From CAZJNX01 sp964547415 (lineage in GTDB: Bacteria; Pseudomonadota; Alphaproteobacteria; Rhizobiales; Amorphaceae), in NCBI GenBank assembly GCA_964547415.1, contig CAZJNX010000077.1, forward strand, positions 1 to 20,359: a stretch of 20,359 nucleotides of DNA, written 5' to 3'. Position 1 is the first letter of the stretch; the number at the start of each line of letters is the position of its first letter. Of this stretch, positions 7,576 through 15,184 are shown one piece after another. The translations under genes and the position numbers were made by a program. The notes below the pieces were generated by a model that saw only the letters and a program-made list of their open reading frames with translations, made no database searches and was not told where the DNA came from.

Positions 7576-8727
7576 ATGGCCACTGTTTCCCCGCCCGAAG
7601 AGGCCGAGGACATCCTCGTCCTGTTCCTGCCCGCCGGCACCGTGACGATCGACCTCCTGCCGGACGTCGCGCCGGAGACCGTCACGCGGATCAAGACCCT
7701 GACCCGCGCGGGCGAGTACGACGACGTCGCCTTCCACCGGGTGTTTCCGGGCTTCGTCGCCCAGACCGGCGACGTGGAGTTCGGGAACCTCGCCGAGAAC
7801 TACGACCCCGCCCGCGTCGGGACCGGCGGCTCGGACCTGCCGGACCTGCCGCTCGAGCCCACGGACGAGTTCTCCTTCGTGCGCGGCGCGGTCGGCATGG
7901 CCCGCGCCGCGGCGCCCGACAGCGGCAACAGCCAGTTCTTCATCACCTATGACGACGCCACCTTCCTCGACGGCGACTACACCCTGTTCGGCGAGGTCTC
8001 GTACGGGATGCCGTTCGTGGACCGCCTCAAGGCGGGCGATCCGGCCCTCAACGGCCGGGTCGAGGGGGTGCCCGACCGCATCCTGCAGGCGGTGATCGCC
8101 GACGACCTCGCACCCGGCGCGACGGCGGTCGGCACCGGGCGCGCCGACCGGATCCAGGGGACGGCCGCGGACGAGGCGGCGCTCGGCCTCGGCGGCCGGG
8201 ACGTGATCAAGGCCCGGGGCGGCGACGACACCGTGCTCGGCGGGGAGGGGAACGACGTTCTCCGCCTCGGCGGCGGGTCCGACGCGGCGGCCGGCGAAGG
8301 CGGCCGCGACCGCCTGTTCGGCGGCGGCGGCGACGATTTCCTGCGCGGCGACGGCGGCCGGGACAGGCTCGTCGGCAAAGGCGGGGCGGACATCCTCGAC
8401 GGCGGGAACGGCGACGACGACCTGCGGGGCGGCCGGGGCCGGGACACGCTCGTCGGCGGCGCGGGCGACGACGTGCTGCGCGGCGGCCAGGGCGCGGACA
8501 CCTTCGCCTTCCTCGGTACCGAGACGGGGGACGACCGGATCCTCGGCGGCTTCGTGCTGGGCGAGGACACGATCGACCTGTCCGGCACGGACCTTTCGCT
8601 CGCCGACCTGTCGATCTCGCGCTCGGGCCGCTCCGCCGTCGTCGAGTTCGGTGACCTCGGCACCCTCACCGTGGAGGACCTGTCGGGCTCCGCGAGCGGC
8701 GCAGGCGACGTGTTCATCTTCGCCTGA
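7576..8727 (+). CDS. Cyclophilin-type peptidyl-prolyl isomerase fused to RTX calcium-binding repeats
   Basis: The 383-residue product has two parts. Residues 10-175 are a cyclophilin domain that catalyses cis-trans isomerisation of prolyl bonds: AFHRVFPGFVAQTGD carries R55, F60 and Q63, the active-site residues at the same numbers as in human CypA, followed by GAVGMARA, DSGNSQFFITY and LFGEVSYGM. Residues about 203-310 are glycine/aspartate nonapeptide repeats (GGDDTVLGG, GGEGNDVLR, GGAGDDVLRGG, GGQGADTF), the RTX type that folds into a calcium-bound beta roll. The last 70 residues lack repeats and end in DVFIFA, like a type I secretion signal; there is no N-terminal signal peptide. It is therefore probably exported in one step by an ABC-MFP-TolC system, which is not encoded here. 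The start is uncertain: an ATG at 7516 is also in frame. It ends 20 bases from the convergent ubiA. Confidence 0.9.
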   Translation: MATVSPPEEAEDILVLFLPAGTVTIDLLPDVAPETVTRIKTLTRAGEYDDVAFHRVFPGFVAQTGDVEFGNLAENYDPARVGTGGSDLPDLPLEPTDEFSFVRGAVGMARAAAPDSGNSQFFITYDDATFLDGDYTLFGEVSYGMPFVDRLKAGDPALNGRVEGVPDRILQAVIADDLAPGATAVGTGRADRIQGTAADEAALGLGGRDVIKARGGDDTVLGGEGNDVLRLGGGSDAAAGEGGRDRLFGGGGDDFLRGDGGRDRLVGKGGADILDGGNGDDDLRGGRGRDTLVGGAGDDVLRGGQGADTFAFLGTETGDDRILGGFVLGEDTIDLSGTDLSLADLSISRSGRSAVVEFGDLGTLTVEDLSGSASGAGDVFIFA

Positions 8728-8747
8728 GCGGGACGGGCGGCGGGCGG

Positions 8748-9686
8748 TCAGCCGAGGAGGCCGTTGCGCACGGCCGCATCCGCGACGAGGCCGGCGAACA
8801 GGATCCAGCCCGCCGAACCGTTGGCGCGGAAGCGGGCGAGGCAGTTCGACCCGTCGGCGATGTCGAGCGTACCGATCTGCCAGGCGAGGTGCCCGGCGAA
8901 CAGGACGAGGCCGAGGAAGGCGAGCGGCCCCGCGCCCGCCGCGAGGAAGGCCCCCGCGAGGAGCGCGGTGGCGAGGCCGTAGAACAGGACCAGCATGGGC
9001 TTCGTGCGCGGGCCGAACAGGAGCGCGGTGGACTTCACGCCCACCACCGCGTCGTCCTCCTTGTCCTGGTGGGCGTAGATGGTGTCGTAGCCGATCGTCC
9101 AGGCGATGGCGCCGAAGTAGAGGAGCACCGGCGCCAGCGACAGGCTGCCGAAGACCGCGCTCCAGCCCACCAGCGCCCCCCAGGAGAAGGCGAAGCCCAG
9201 CACCACCTGCGGCCAGTGGGTGACGCGCTTGGCGAGTGGGTAGACCGCGACGACCGCGAGCGAGCATACCCCGAGGAGGATCGTCGGCACGTTGAACTGG
9301 ATCAGCACAAGGAAGCCGACGAGGCAGAGCGCGACCATCCACAATTTCGCCTGGCGGGGGCGGACCTGCCGGCTCGGGATCGGGCGGGAGCGGGTGCGCT
9401 CCACCTTGTCGTCGATGTCCCGGTCGAGGATGTCGTTGTAGGTGCAGCCCGCCCCGCGCATGACGATGGCCCCCACCATGAAGAGGGCGAGGTGCCACGG
9501 GTCCGGATAGGCGCTGCCGGCCGCGCCCGCCGCAAGCGCCGCGGACCACCAGCACGGCCACAGCAGGAGCCACCAGCCGATCGGCCGGTCGAACCGGGCG
9601 AGCCGCGCGTAGGGGCGGGTGGCGGCCGGCGCGTAGCGGTCGACGAGGTTGCCCTTCGGCGCGTCGAAGACCCGTTGCTCGGCCAT
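8748..9686 (-). CDS. ubiA: 4-hydroxybenzoate polyprenyltransferase
   Basis: UbiA joins the polyprenyl tail to 4-hydroxybenzoate in ubiquinone synthesis, inside the cytoplasmic membrane. The 312-residue product has many hydrophobic helices, for example WWLLLWPCWWSAALAAG (38-54), MVALCLVGFLVLI and PLAFLGLVLFAGHLAW. Both Asp-rich motifs that hold Mg-diphosphate are intact: NDILDRDID (residues 84-92) and YDTIYAHQDKEDD (200-212). The segment SRPIPSRQVRPRQA after the first motif is typical of the family. The ATG at 9686 (MAEQRVFDAPKG) has GGGAGTGAGG a few bases upstream. It is transcribed away from purD, across a 191-base spacer, and converges on the RTX-cyclophilin gene. Nothing is missing or unusual in the protein. 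Confidence 0.95.
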   Translation of the reverse strand: MAEQRVFDAPKGNLVDRYAPAATRPYARLARFDRPIGWWLLLWPCWWSAALAAGAAGSAYPDPWHLALFMVGAIVMRGAGCTYNDILDRDIDDKVERTRSRPIPSRQVRPRQAKLWMVALCLVGFLVLIQFNVPTILLGVCSLAVVAVYPLAKRVTHWPQVVLGFAFSWGALVGWSAVFGSLSLAPVLLYFGAIAWTIGYDTIYAHQDKEDDAVVGVKSTALLFGPRTKPMLVLFYGLATALLAGAFLAAGAGPLAFLGLVLFAGHLAWQIGTLDIADGSNCLARFRANGSAGWILFAGLVADAAVRNGLLG

Positions 9687-9793
9687 GCCTCACTCCCGTT
9701 GCGCGTCGGCGGTCCGGCGCCGGTGGGCGGCCGGGGCTTGCGGTGACGGCCGCCGCCGGCGAAAAGGCGGACCGGCGTCCCGGCAAGGCCCCG

Positions 9794-9822
9794 TACATGT
9801 CGCGGAACGCAATCGAACGCAA
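9794..9822 (-). promoter_or_regulatory. Candidate ubiA promoter with a 10-bp-spaced direct repeat
   Basis: On the minus strand TTGCGT (9822-9817) and CATGTA (9799-9794) are 17 bases apart and could be the -35/-10 of ubiA, leaving a leader of about 100 bases. The same stretch holds GAACGCAA twice on the plus strand (9805-9812 and 9815-9822), exactly one helical turn apart, so a regulator could bind here and act on ubiA, purD or both. The spacer 9687-9877 shows no other clear element. Confidence 0.3.
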
Positions 9823-9877
9823 CGTGACGGGGCGACCGGCCGCGGCCCGCCCCGCCCCCAGCGGACGGACGATCCCG

Positions 9878-11152
9878 ATGGCATCCGCCTTCCACATTCT
9901 GGTGATCGGCAACGGCGGGCGGGAGCACGCCCTCGCCTGGCGCCTTGCCCGCTCGGCGAGCTGCCGCGCCGTCTCATGGGCGGGCGGGCCGAACGCGGGC
10001 CTCGCCCGGATCGCCCGCCGCCTTCCCGTGGACGTCGCCGACCACGACGCGGTGGCGGCCGCCTGCCGGGCGGAGGGCATCGACCTCGTGGTGGTGGGCC
10101 CGGAGGCGCCGCTGGTGGCCGGCCTCGCCGACGACCTGCGCGCGGAGGGCATCGCGACCTTCGGCCCGTCCCGCGCCGCCGCGCGCCTCGAGGCCTCCAA
10201 GGGCTTCACCAAGGACTTCTGCACCCGCCACGGCATCCCGACCGCCGCCTACGCCCGCTTCGACGACGAGGCGGCGGCCCTTTCCCACCTCGCCGCCACC
10301 GGCGCGCCCGTCGTGGTGAAGGCGGACGGGCTCGCGGCCGGCAAGGGCGTCGTGGTCGCCGAGACCGTAGAAGAGGCCGAGGCGGCCGTCAGGGCCTGCT
10401 TTGCCGGCAGCTTCGGCGCGGCGGGGGCGTCGGTGGTGCTGGAGGAGCGGCTCGTCGGGCGGGAGGCGAGCCTGTTCGCCCTGTCGGACGGCCGCACGGC
10501 GATCCCCTTCGGCACGGCGGAGGACCACAAGCGCGCCTTCGACGGCGACGCGGGGCCCAACACCGGCGGCATGGGCGCCTTCTCCCCCTCGGTGGTGCTC
10601 GCCCCCGCGCTCCACGAGCGGGCGATGGCCGAGATCGTGGCGCCCACCGTCGCGGGCATGGCCGCGGAGGGAACGCCGTTCGCGGGTGTCCTCTACGCCG
10701 GGCTGATGGTGACGGCGGAGGGGCCGAAGCTCATCGAGTTCAACGTGCGGTTCGGCGACCCGGAGTGCCAGGCCCTGATGGTCCGCCTCGAGGACGACCT
10801 CGCCGCCATCCTGTACGGCGCGGCGACGGGCGCCCTGCCGGACCGCGCCGTCCGCTGGTCCGACGCGGCCTCCCTCACGGTGGTGATGGCGACCCGCGGC
10901 TATCCCGGCGCTTACCGCAAGGGCTCCGTCATCGGCGGCCTCGCGGCGGCCGAGGCGACGGGCGCCGTCGCCTTCCACGCCGGGACGGACGAGCGGGACG
11001 GCGAGACGGTGGCCGTGGGCGGCCGCGTCCTCGGCGTCACGGCGACCGGGGCGGGCGTTCCGGCCGCGCGGGCCGCCGCCTACCGGGCGGTGGGCGCCGT
11101 CGACTGGCCGGAGGGCTTCTTCCGCACCGACATCGGCGCGAGGGCCGGCTGA
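9878..11152 (+). CDS. purD: Phosphoribosylamine--glycine ligase
   Basis: PurD makes glycinamide ribonucleotide from phosphoribosylamine, glycine and ATP, the second step of purine synthesis, in the cytosol. The 424-residue length is normal. The order of family landmarks is complete: VIGNGGREHALAW at the start, VVVGPEAPLVAGLADDL, the SKGFTKDF segment, the ATP-grasp lid region VVVKADGLAAGKGVVV, EDHKRAFDGDAGPNTGGMGAFSP, YAGLMVT and EFNVRFGDPECQ, which supplies the Mg-binding residues. The C-terminal domain has VVMATRGYPGAY. I chose the ATG at 9878 (MASAFHILVIG), which places the nucleotide-fold glycine loop at the usual distance; the frame is open for 45 further codons upstream but reads as noise. 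The ribosome site is weak (GGACGGAC). A hydrolase gene follows after 26 bases on the same strand and is probably co-transcribed. Confidence 0.96.
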   Translation: MASAFHILVIGNGGREHALAWRLARSASCRAVSWAGGPNAGLARIARRLPVDVADHDAVAAACRAEGIDLVVVGPEAPLVAGLADDLRAEGIATFGPSRAAARLEASKGFTKDFCTRHGIPTAAYARFDDEAAALSHLAATGAPVVVKADGLAAGKGVVVAETVEEAEAAVRACFAGSFGAAGASVVLEERLVGREASLFALSDGRTAIPFGTAEDHKRAFDGDAGPNTGGMGAFSPSVVLAPALHERAMAEIVAPTVAGMAAEGTPFAGVLYAGLMVTAEGPKLIEFNVRFGDPECQALMVRLEDDLAAILYGAATGALPDRAVRWSDAASLTVVMATRGYPGAYRKGSVIGGLAAAEATGAVAFHAGTDERDGETVAVGGRVLGVTATGAGVPAARAAAYRAVGAVDWPEGFFRTDIGARAG

Positions 11153-11178
11153 GACCGGCGCATCGAAAGGACGAGGGG

Positions 11179-12081
11179 ATGGCCGACCTGTTTCCGGGCT
11201 TCGACGCGCAGGAGGTGGACGGGGAGAACGAGCGCCTCTTCTGCCGCATCGGCGGGGAGGGGCCGCCCGTCGTCCTCCTCCACGGCTACCCGCAGTGCCA
11301 TGCCATGTGGCACCGGATCGCCCCGCGGCTCGCCGAGCGCTTCACCGTCGTCGTGCCGGACCTTCCGGGCTACGGCCGCTCCTCGATCCCGCCGGACGCG
11401 GCCGACCATGCGCCCTACTCCAAGCGGCGGATGGGGGCGGAGGTCGCCGCCGTCATGGCCCGCCTCGGGCACGACCACTTCGCCCTCGTCGGCCACGACC
11501 GGGGCGCGCGGGTGGGCTACCGCCTCGCCCTCGACGCACCCGAGCGGGTGGAGCGCCTCGCGGTCCTCGACATCGTGCCGACGGGAACGCTCTGGCGGAC
11601 CTTCTCGGTCCGCCGGGCCATGACCTTCTACCACTGGACGATGCTCGCCCAGAAGGCGCCGCTGCCCGAGACGCTGGTGGGCGGCGACCCTTCCTTCTAC
11701 CTGCGCCACACCATCGGCGGCTGGACCAAGGCGAAGGACCTGTCCGCCATCCACCCCGACGCGCTTGCCGCCTACGAGGCGTTCTTCCGCGAGCCGGAGC
11801 GGATCCACGCCACCTGCGAGGACTACCGGGCGAGCGCCACCATCGACCGGGTCGACGACGAGGCCGACATGGACGCGGGGCGGAAGATCGAGCCGCCGGT
11901 CCTCGTCCTGTGGGGCGACACCGGCTTCGCCGGCCAGGGCTCGCGCCAGCTCGACGTGTGGCGCGAGTGGTGCCGGGAGGTGACGGGGGCGCCGGTGGAT
12001 TCGGGCCACTTCATCCCGGAGGAGAACCCCGACGGCGTCATGGAGCACCTTCTCCCGTTCCTCCTCGCCGGCCGTCCCTGA
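11179..12081 (+). CDS. Alpha/beta hydrolase, haloacetate (fluoroacetate) dehalogenase type
   Basis: The 300-residue alpha/beta hydrolase carries the full residue set described for the fluoroacetate dehalogenase of Rhodopseudomonas palustris, shifted by three positions: nucleophile D107 in GHDRGAR, carboxylate-binding R108 and R111, D131 of the triad, halide-pocket H152 and W153 in FYHWTMLAQ, Y216 in EDYRA, and base H277 in SGHFIPEE. The oxyanion motif HGYPQCHAMW is at 35-44. The reaction would be hydrolysis of haloacetate to glycolate and halide, in the cytosol. Real substrates in this lineage may be broader, since many genomes annotate such genes simply as alpha/beta hydrolases or haloacetate dehalogenases. 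The ATG at 11179 has AAAGGACGAGG just upstream. It follows purD by 26 bases, with no functional link evident, and its last 44 bases overlap the convergent tadA. Confidence 0.88.
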   Translation: MADLFPGFDAQEVDGENERLFCRIGGEGPPVVLLHGYPQCHAMWHRIAPRLAERFTVVVPDLPGYGRSSIPPDAADHAPYSKRRMGAEVAAVMARLGHDHFALVGHDRGARVGYRLALDAPERVERLAVLDIVPTGTLWRTFSVRRAMTFYHWTMLAQKAPLPETLVGGDPSFYLRHTIGGWTKAKDLSAIHPDALAAYEAFFREPERIHATCEDYRASATIDRVDDEADMDAGRKIEPPVLVLWGDTGFAGQGSRQLDVWREWCREVTGAPVDSGHFIPEENPDGVMEHLLPFLLAGRP

Positions 12082-12523
12082 GGCCGCGGAAGAAGGTTTC
12101 CAGAAGGGCGCGGGCCTCGCCCTCGCCGATCCCGTCGTAGACCTCGGGCCGGTGGTGGCAGGTGGGCTGGTCGAAGAAGCGCACGCCCGAGACGACGGCG
12201 CCGCCCTTCGGGTCGCTCGCGCCGAAATAGAGGCGGGAGACCCTTGCGAAGGCGATCGCGGCGGCGCACATCGTGCAGGGCTCCAGCGTCACGTAGAGGT
12301 GGGCGCCGACGAGGCGTCCCGCGCCGAGGCGCCGGGCCGTGCCGGACAGGACCAGCATCTCCGCGTGGGCGGTGGGATCGCCCGTCTGACGCATCCGGTT
12401 GCCCTCCGCGGCGAGGACCTCCCCCCCGCGCACGAGGACGGCGCCCACCGGCACCTCGCCGCGCCCCGCCGCCGCCCGCGCCTCGGCAAGCGCCAGATCC
12501 ATGAACGACGCGCCCCTTTCCAT
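12038..12523 (-). CDS. tadA: tRNA adenosine(34) deaminase
   Basis: TadA changes A34 to inosine in the wobble position of tRNA-Arg(ACG). The product is 161 residues, within the family range. The zinc and proton-relay motif HAE is at residues 53-55 (DPTAHAEML) and PCTMC at 82-86, with the start FMDLALAEARAAAGRGEVPVGAV and the closing FFDQ/CHHRPEVYDGI region typical of bacterial TadA. I start it at the ATG at 12523 (MERGASFMDL) because GGAAGGGG lies about 8 bases upstream and the family usually has a few residues before FMDLAL. An ATG at 12502 would give 154 residues. The gene runs divergently from rluB with only 18 bases between start codons, and its 3' end overlaps the convergent hydrolase gene by 44 bases. 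Confidence 0.94.
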   Translation of the reverse strand: MERGASFMDLALAEARAAAGRGEVPVGAVLVRGGEVLAAEGNRMRQTGDPTAHAEMLVLSGTARRLGAGRLVGAHLYVTLEPCTMCAAAIAFARVSRLYFGASDPKGGAVVSGVRFFDQPTCHHRPEVYDGIGEGEARALLETFFRGLRDGRRGGTGEGAP

Positions 12524-12543
12524 CAGGACACCGCCCCTTCCAT
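12511..12543. promoter_or_regulatory. Shared tadA/rluB start region with a direct repeat
   Basis: CGCCCCTTTCCAT (12511-12523) and CGCCCCTTCCAT (12532-12543) form a near-exact direct repeat 21 bases apart. The CAT of the first copy is the tadA start codon on the minus strand; the second copy holds the tadA ribosome site and runs into the rluB ATG (12542-12544). With 18 bases between the two start codons there is no room for two promoters, so at least one promoter must lie inside the neighbour's coding sequence, or the mRNAs are close to leaderless. AGGA at 12525-12528 could serve rluB. Confidence 0.55.
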
Positions 12544-14533
12544 GACCGACCGCGACGACACCGAAGACGACCCCGACCTCTCCGAGGTGCGCCCGGGCGA
12601 GCGCATCGCCAAGACCATCGCGCGGGCGGGCCTCGGCTCCCGCCGGGAGGCGGAGGCCTGGATCGCGGCCGGGCGCGTGGCGGTCAACGGCACCGTCATC
12701 GACACCCCGGCCGTCAACGTCACCCGCGCCGACAGGGTGACGGTGGACGGCAAGGCCCTGCCCGAGCGCGAGCGCACCCGCCTGTGGCTGTTCCACAAGC
12801 CGCGCGGGCTCGTCACCACCAACCACGACCCGGACGGGCGGCCCACCATCTTCGGCGCGCTGCCGCCCGAGCTTCCCCGCGTCATGACGGTCGGGCGGCT
12901 CGACATCAACACCGAGGGTCTCCTCCTCCTCACCAACGACGGGGGCCTCGCCCGCGTCCTCGAGCTGCCCTCGACGGGGTGGCTGCGCAAGTACCGCGTG
13001 CGCGCCCATGGCGAGGTGAAGGAGGCCGACCTTCAGCGCCTGCGCGAGGGGATGGCGGTGGACGGCATCCTCTACGGCCCCATCGAGGCGAGCCTCGACC
13101 AGGCGTCCGGCCACAACGCATGGCTGACGCTGGGCCTGCGCGAGGGCAAGAACCGGGAGATCAAGAACGTGCTGGGCGCGCTCGGCCTCGAGGTGTCGCG
13201 CCTCATCCGCGTCTCGTTCGGCCCTTTCCAGCTCGGCGGTCTCGCCCGCGGCGCCGTGGAGGAGGTGCGGACGCGGATGCTGAAGGACCAGCTCGGCCCG
13301 CGCCTTGCGGAGGCCGCCGGGGCGGACTTCTCGGGCCCGGCGATCCTGCCGCCGCCCCCCGCGCCGCGCACCGTGCGTCCGGCGCCGACGGCCGGCCCGG
13401 CGCGTGGCGGCCGCCCCGGCGCCGCGTCCCGCGGGCCGCGCAAGGCCGGTCCGCCCCCGGGTGCCGGCGATCGCCCGCGCGGCAAGCCCTACGGCGCCGA
13501 CCGCGGGCCGCGGCGGGACGCGGCGGATCCGTCTGAAAAGCCCAAGCGTCTCCTGTTCGACGTCGCGGAGGACGGCGTCGGCCGCTCCGAGACATGGGTG
13601 CCCCGCGGCGCCGGCAACGCGGCCGCCGTCGGCCGCGACGACCGCGCCCGCATCCGCCCCTCCGCCGCCCGCCCGGGCCGCGAGGGCGGTGAACGCGGTG
13701 GGCGACCTCCGTTTTCCTCCGCCGCTCGCGGCGATCGCCCGGCCGGCCCCGCCGCCGCGCGGGCCGGGGGCACGGGACGCGCCGAGGCCGACGCGCGCGG
13801 GTTCCCGGGGCGCGGGGCGGGCGAGCGCGGCCACCGGTCGGCCCGTGCGCCCGGCGATCGCGCTGGCCGCGCCGCCGGCGAACGGGGGGAGGGGACCGGC
13901 CGCGCCGGGACCGATCGCCGGGACGCCCGCGGAGGCGACGGCGGCGGGCGCGGCCATCGGTCGGTCCGTGCGCCCGGCGATCGCGCTGGCCGCGCCTCCG
14001 GCGAACGGGGGGCGGGGACCGGCCGCGCCGGGACCGATCGCCCGGACGCCCGCGGCGGCGACGGGGGCGACCGCGGCGGGCGGAACGCGCCCGGCTTCGG
14101 CGCCCGTTCCGACCGCACGGCCGCCGCCGGTGGCCGCGGGCCGGCCACCGGCCGCCCGCGTGCCGAACGGAACGGGCCCTCGGCGCGCGACGGCGGCGAC
14201 CGGGACACACGGCCCCCGCGGCGCTTTCCCGGGGGCGAGGAGCGCGGGGCCCGCGGCCCGGGCGGCCACGGAGAGGCGTCGCAGGACCGCCGCGGTCGGC
14301 ACCGCGACGCACCGTCCTCGCCGTCCGGACGCGGGGTGCGGCCGGCGGATGCCTCCGCCGGCCCTTCCCGCAAGCCGCGCCCCGTGGGGCAGGGGCAGGG
14401 CAAGGGCGACCGCGGCCCCCGCCCCGTGACCGGGCGCGGCGCGGGGACCGGTGACAAGCCGAAGGGACGGCGGCCCGGCGGCGCAGCACCGCGCGGGGAG
14501 CGCCCCGGCGGTGGCCGCAAGGGCGGGCGCTGA
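12542..14533 (+). CDS. rluB: 23S rRNA pseudouridine synthase, RsuA/RluB family, with a long disordered tail
   Basis: The 663-residue product makes pseudouridine in 23S rRNA (U2605 in E. coli RluB). Residues about 18-70 form an S4 RNA-binding domain (RIAKTIARAGLGSRREAEAW), followed by the catalytic domain with GRLDINTEGLLLLTNDGG, where D121 is the catalytic Asp, then KYRVRAHGEV, LREGKNREIKNVLGALGLEV and LIRVSFGPFQLG. The folded enzyme ends near residue 255. The remaining 400 residues are Arg/Gly/Pro/Ala-rich and surely disordered, with RGG-like runs and a 41-residue duplication at 430-511. Similar basic tails are common in alphaproteobacterial RluB, but 400 residues is long. The ATG at 12542 is 18 bases from the divergent tadA start; the frame is open further upstream only as antisense to tadA. 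rsmD, a frequent downstream neighbour in related genomes, is absent. Confidence 0.9.
   Translation: MTDRDDTEDDPDLSEVRPGERIAKTIARAGLGSRREAEAWIAAGRVAVNGTVIDTPAVNVTRADRVTVDGKALPERERTRLWLFHKPRGLVTTNHDPDGRPTIFGALPPELPRVMTVGRLDINTEGLLLLTNDGGLARVLELPSTGWLRKYRVRAHGEVKEADLQRLREGMAVDGILYGPIEASLDQASGHNAWLTLGLREGKNREIKNVLGALGLEVSRLIRVSFGPFQLGGLARGAVEEVRTRMLKDQLGPRLAEAAGADFSGPAILPPPPAPRTVRPAPTAGPARGGRPGAASRGPRKAGPPPGAGDRPRGKPYGADRGPRRDAADPSEKPKRLLFDVAEDGVGRSETWVPRGAGNAAAVGRDDRARIRPSAARPGREGGERGGRPPFSSAARGDRPAGPAAARAGGTGRAEADARGFPGRGAGERGHRSARAPGDRAGRAAGERGEGTGRAGTDRRDARGGDGGGRGHRSVRAPGDRAGRASGERGAGTGRAGTDRPDARGGDGGDRGGRNAPGFGARSDRTAAAGGRGPATGRPRAERNGPSARDGGDRDTRPPRRFPGGEERGARGPGGHGEASQDRRGRHRDAPSSPSGRGVRPADASAGPSRKPRPVGQGQGKGDRGPRPVTGRGAGTGDKPKGRRPGGAAPRGERPGGGRKGGR
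13829..14074 (+). repeat. In-frame 123-bp tandem duplication within rluB
   Basis: Copy 1 is 13829-13951 and copy 2 is 13952-14074. They differ at 9 of 123 positions by hand alignment (about 93 percent identity), with no gap. The unit is 41 codons, in phase with rluB, and encodes GHRS(A/V)RAPGDRAGRA followed by (A/S)GERG, GTGRAGTDR and DARGGDGG. It lies in the disordered tail, so copy number can change without harming the enzyme. Confidence 0.9.
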
Positions 14534-15098
14534 GCGGCGCGAGCAAAGAGCGAGACGGGGAGACGCCGCGCGCCTTCCGCGTCCTTCGCGCCGATCGAGG
14601 GCGCGCGCGTCCGCCGGCGAGGAGGACGCCGCCAGCACCCGGCGGGGCGGGAAGTCGTGCCCGAAACCGTCCAGCGTGCGCGCCGCCGGGATCGGGGACG
14701 TGGGTGGGGTTCCCCGCAGGGAAGAAGCGAGGCCCGTCGGATCCCGACCGGGTGTGGACGGGCGAGGGGCGGGCCCGTCCCTTCCGTCCCCGCCCGCGGG
14801 ATCGACGATGGGGGCGACCGCTCCGGCGTCCTCGCGGGCCCCCTCGCCAAGGATCGCGTCTCCCGCGCCCTGGCGAGCGGCTCGCCGCGCTTCCCGCCGG
14901 CGCGGGTGTTCCGCCTTCCGGCCGAGGAGGCGGTTCTCGCCTCTTCGCCATCGACGCTTCCGGCGTCGTCACCGGCACCGCCCCACCCTGTCGTTCGCCC
15001 GTCGACGCGGACGGGCCGACAGCGTCCATCTTCCCGCCGCGCCCCCCCGCGCGCGCGGGCGGCGGCGCTAAGGGTTGTCGATAAAGGAGGCACGGCGG
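14534..15098. other. Gene-free block between rluB and the LapA gene
   Basis: No frame in this block gives a protein I recognise; open frames on both strands translate into Arg/Pro/Gly/Ser-rich sequence without motifs. No rsmD or other expected neighbour is found. Near the right end AAAGGAGG (15083-15090) looks like a strong ribosome site, but the next ATG (15115) is 24 bases away and no plausible short gene follows, so I do not call one. Confidence 0.5.
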
Positions 15099-15127
15099 TT
15101 CCGCCCGGGGGGCGATGGCGCTATAAT
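15099..15127 (+). promoter_or_regulatory. Sigma-70 type promoter for the LapA gene
   Basis: A perfect TATAAT lies at 15122-15127, which is striking in such GC-rich DNA. TTCCGC (15099-15104) is 17 bases upstream and would be a weak -35. Transcription starting near 15134 would give a leader of about 50 bases before the GTG at 15185, with a good ribosome site in between. Confidence 0.6.
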
Positions 15128-15171
15128 CCGGCCGCGCGGCCCGGGGGCGCTGGCCGCACGGCTCAACCGGC

Positions 15172-15176
15172 GGAGG
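15172..15176 (+). promoter_or_regulatory. Ribosome binding site fixing the LapA GTG start
   Basis: GGAGG is followed by eight bases and then GTG at 15185, ideal spacing. It settles the start, because the frame is open far upstream and no ATG lies near the first membrane segment. Confidence 0.8.
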
Positions 15177-15184
15177 CTGGACAG

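Noticed and set aside
7570..10236. Minus-strand frame of 888 codons
   Set aside because: It is antisense to the RTX-cyclophilin and purD genes and out of frame with ubiA; all three have complete family motifs.
12524..14638. Upstream extension of tadA to more than 800 codons on the minus strand
   Set aside because: The extra part is antisense to rluB and reads as low complexity; TadA is complete from 12523.
15083..15184. Short gene after AAAGGAGG, starting at the ATG at 15115
   Set aside because: The spacing of 24 bases is too long, the frame gives nothing recognisable, and the TATAAT promoter of lapA falls inside it.
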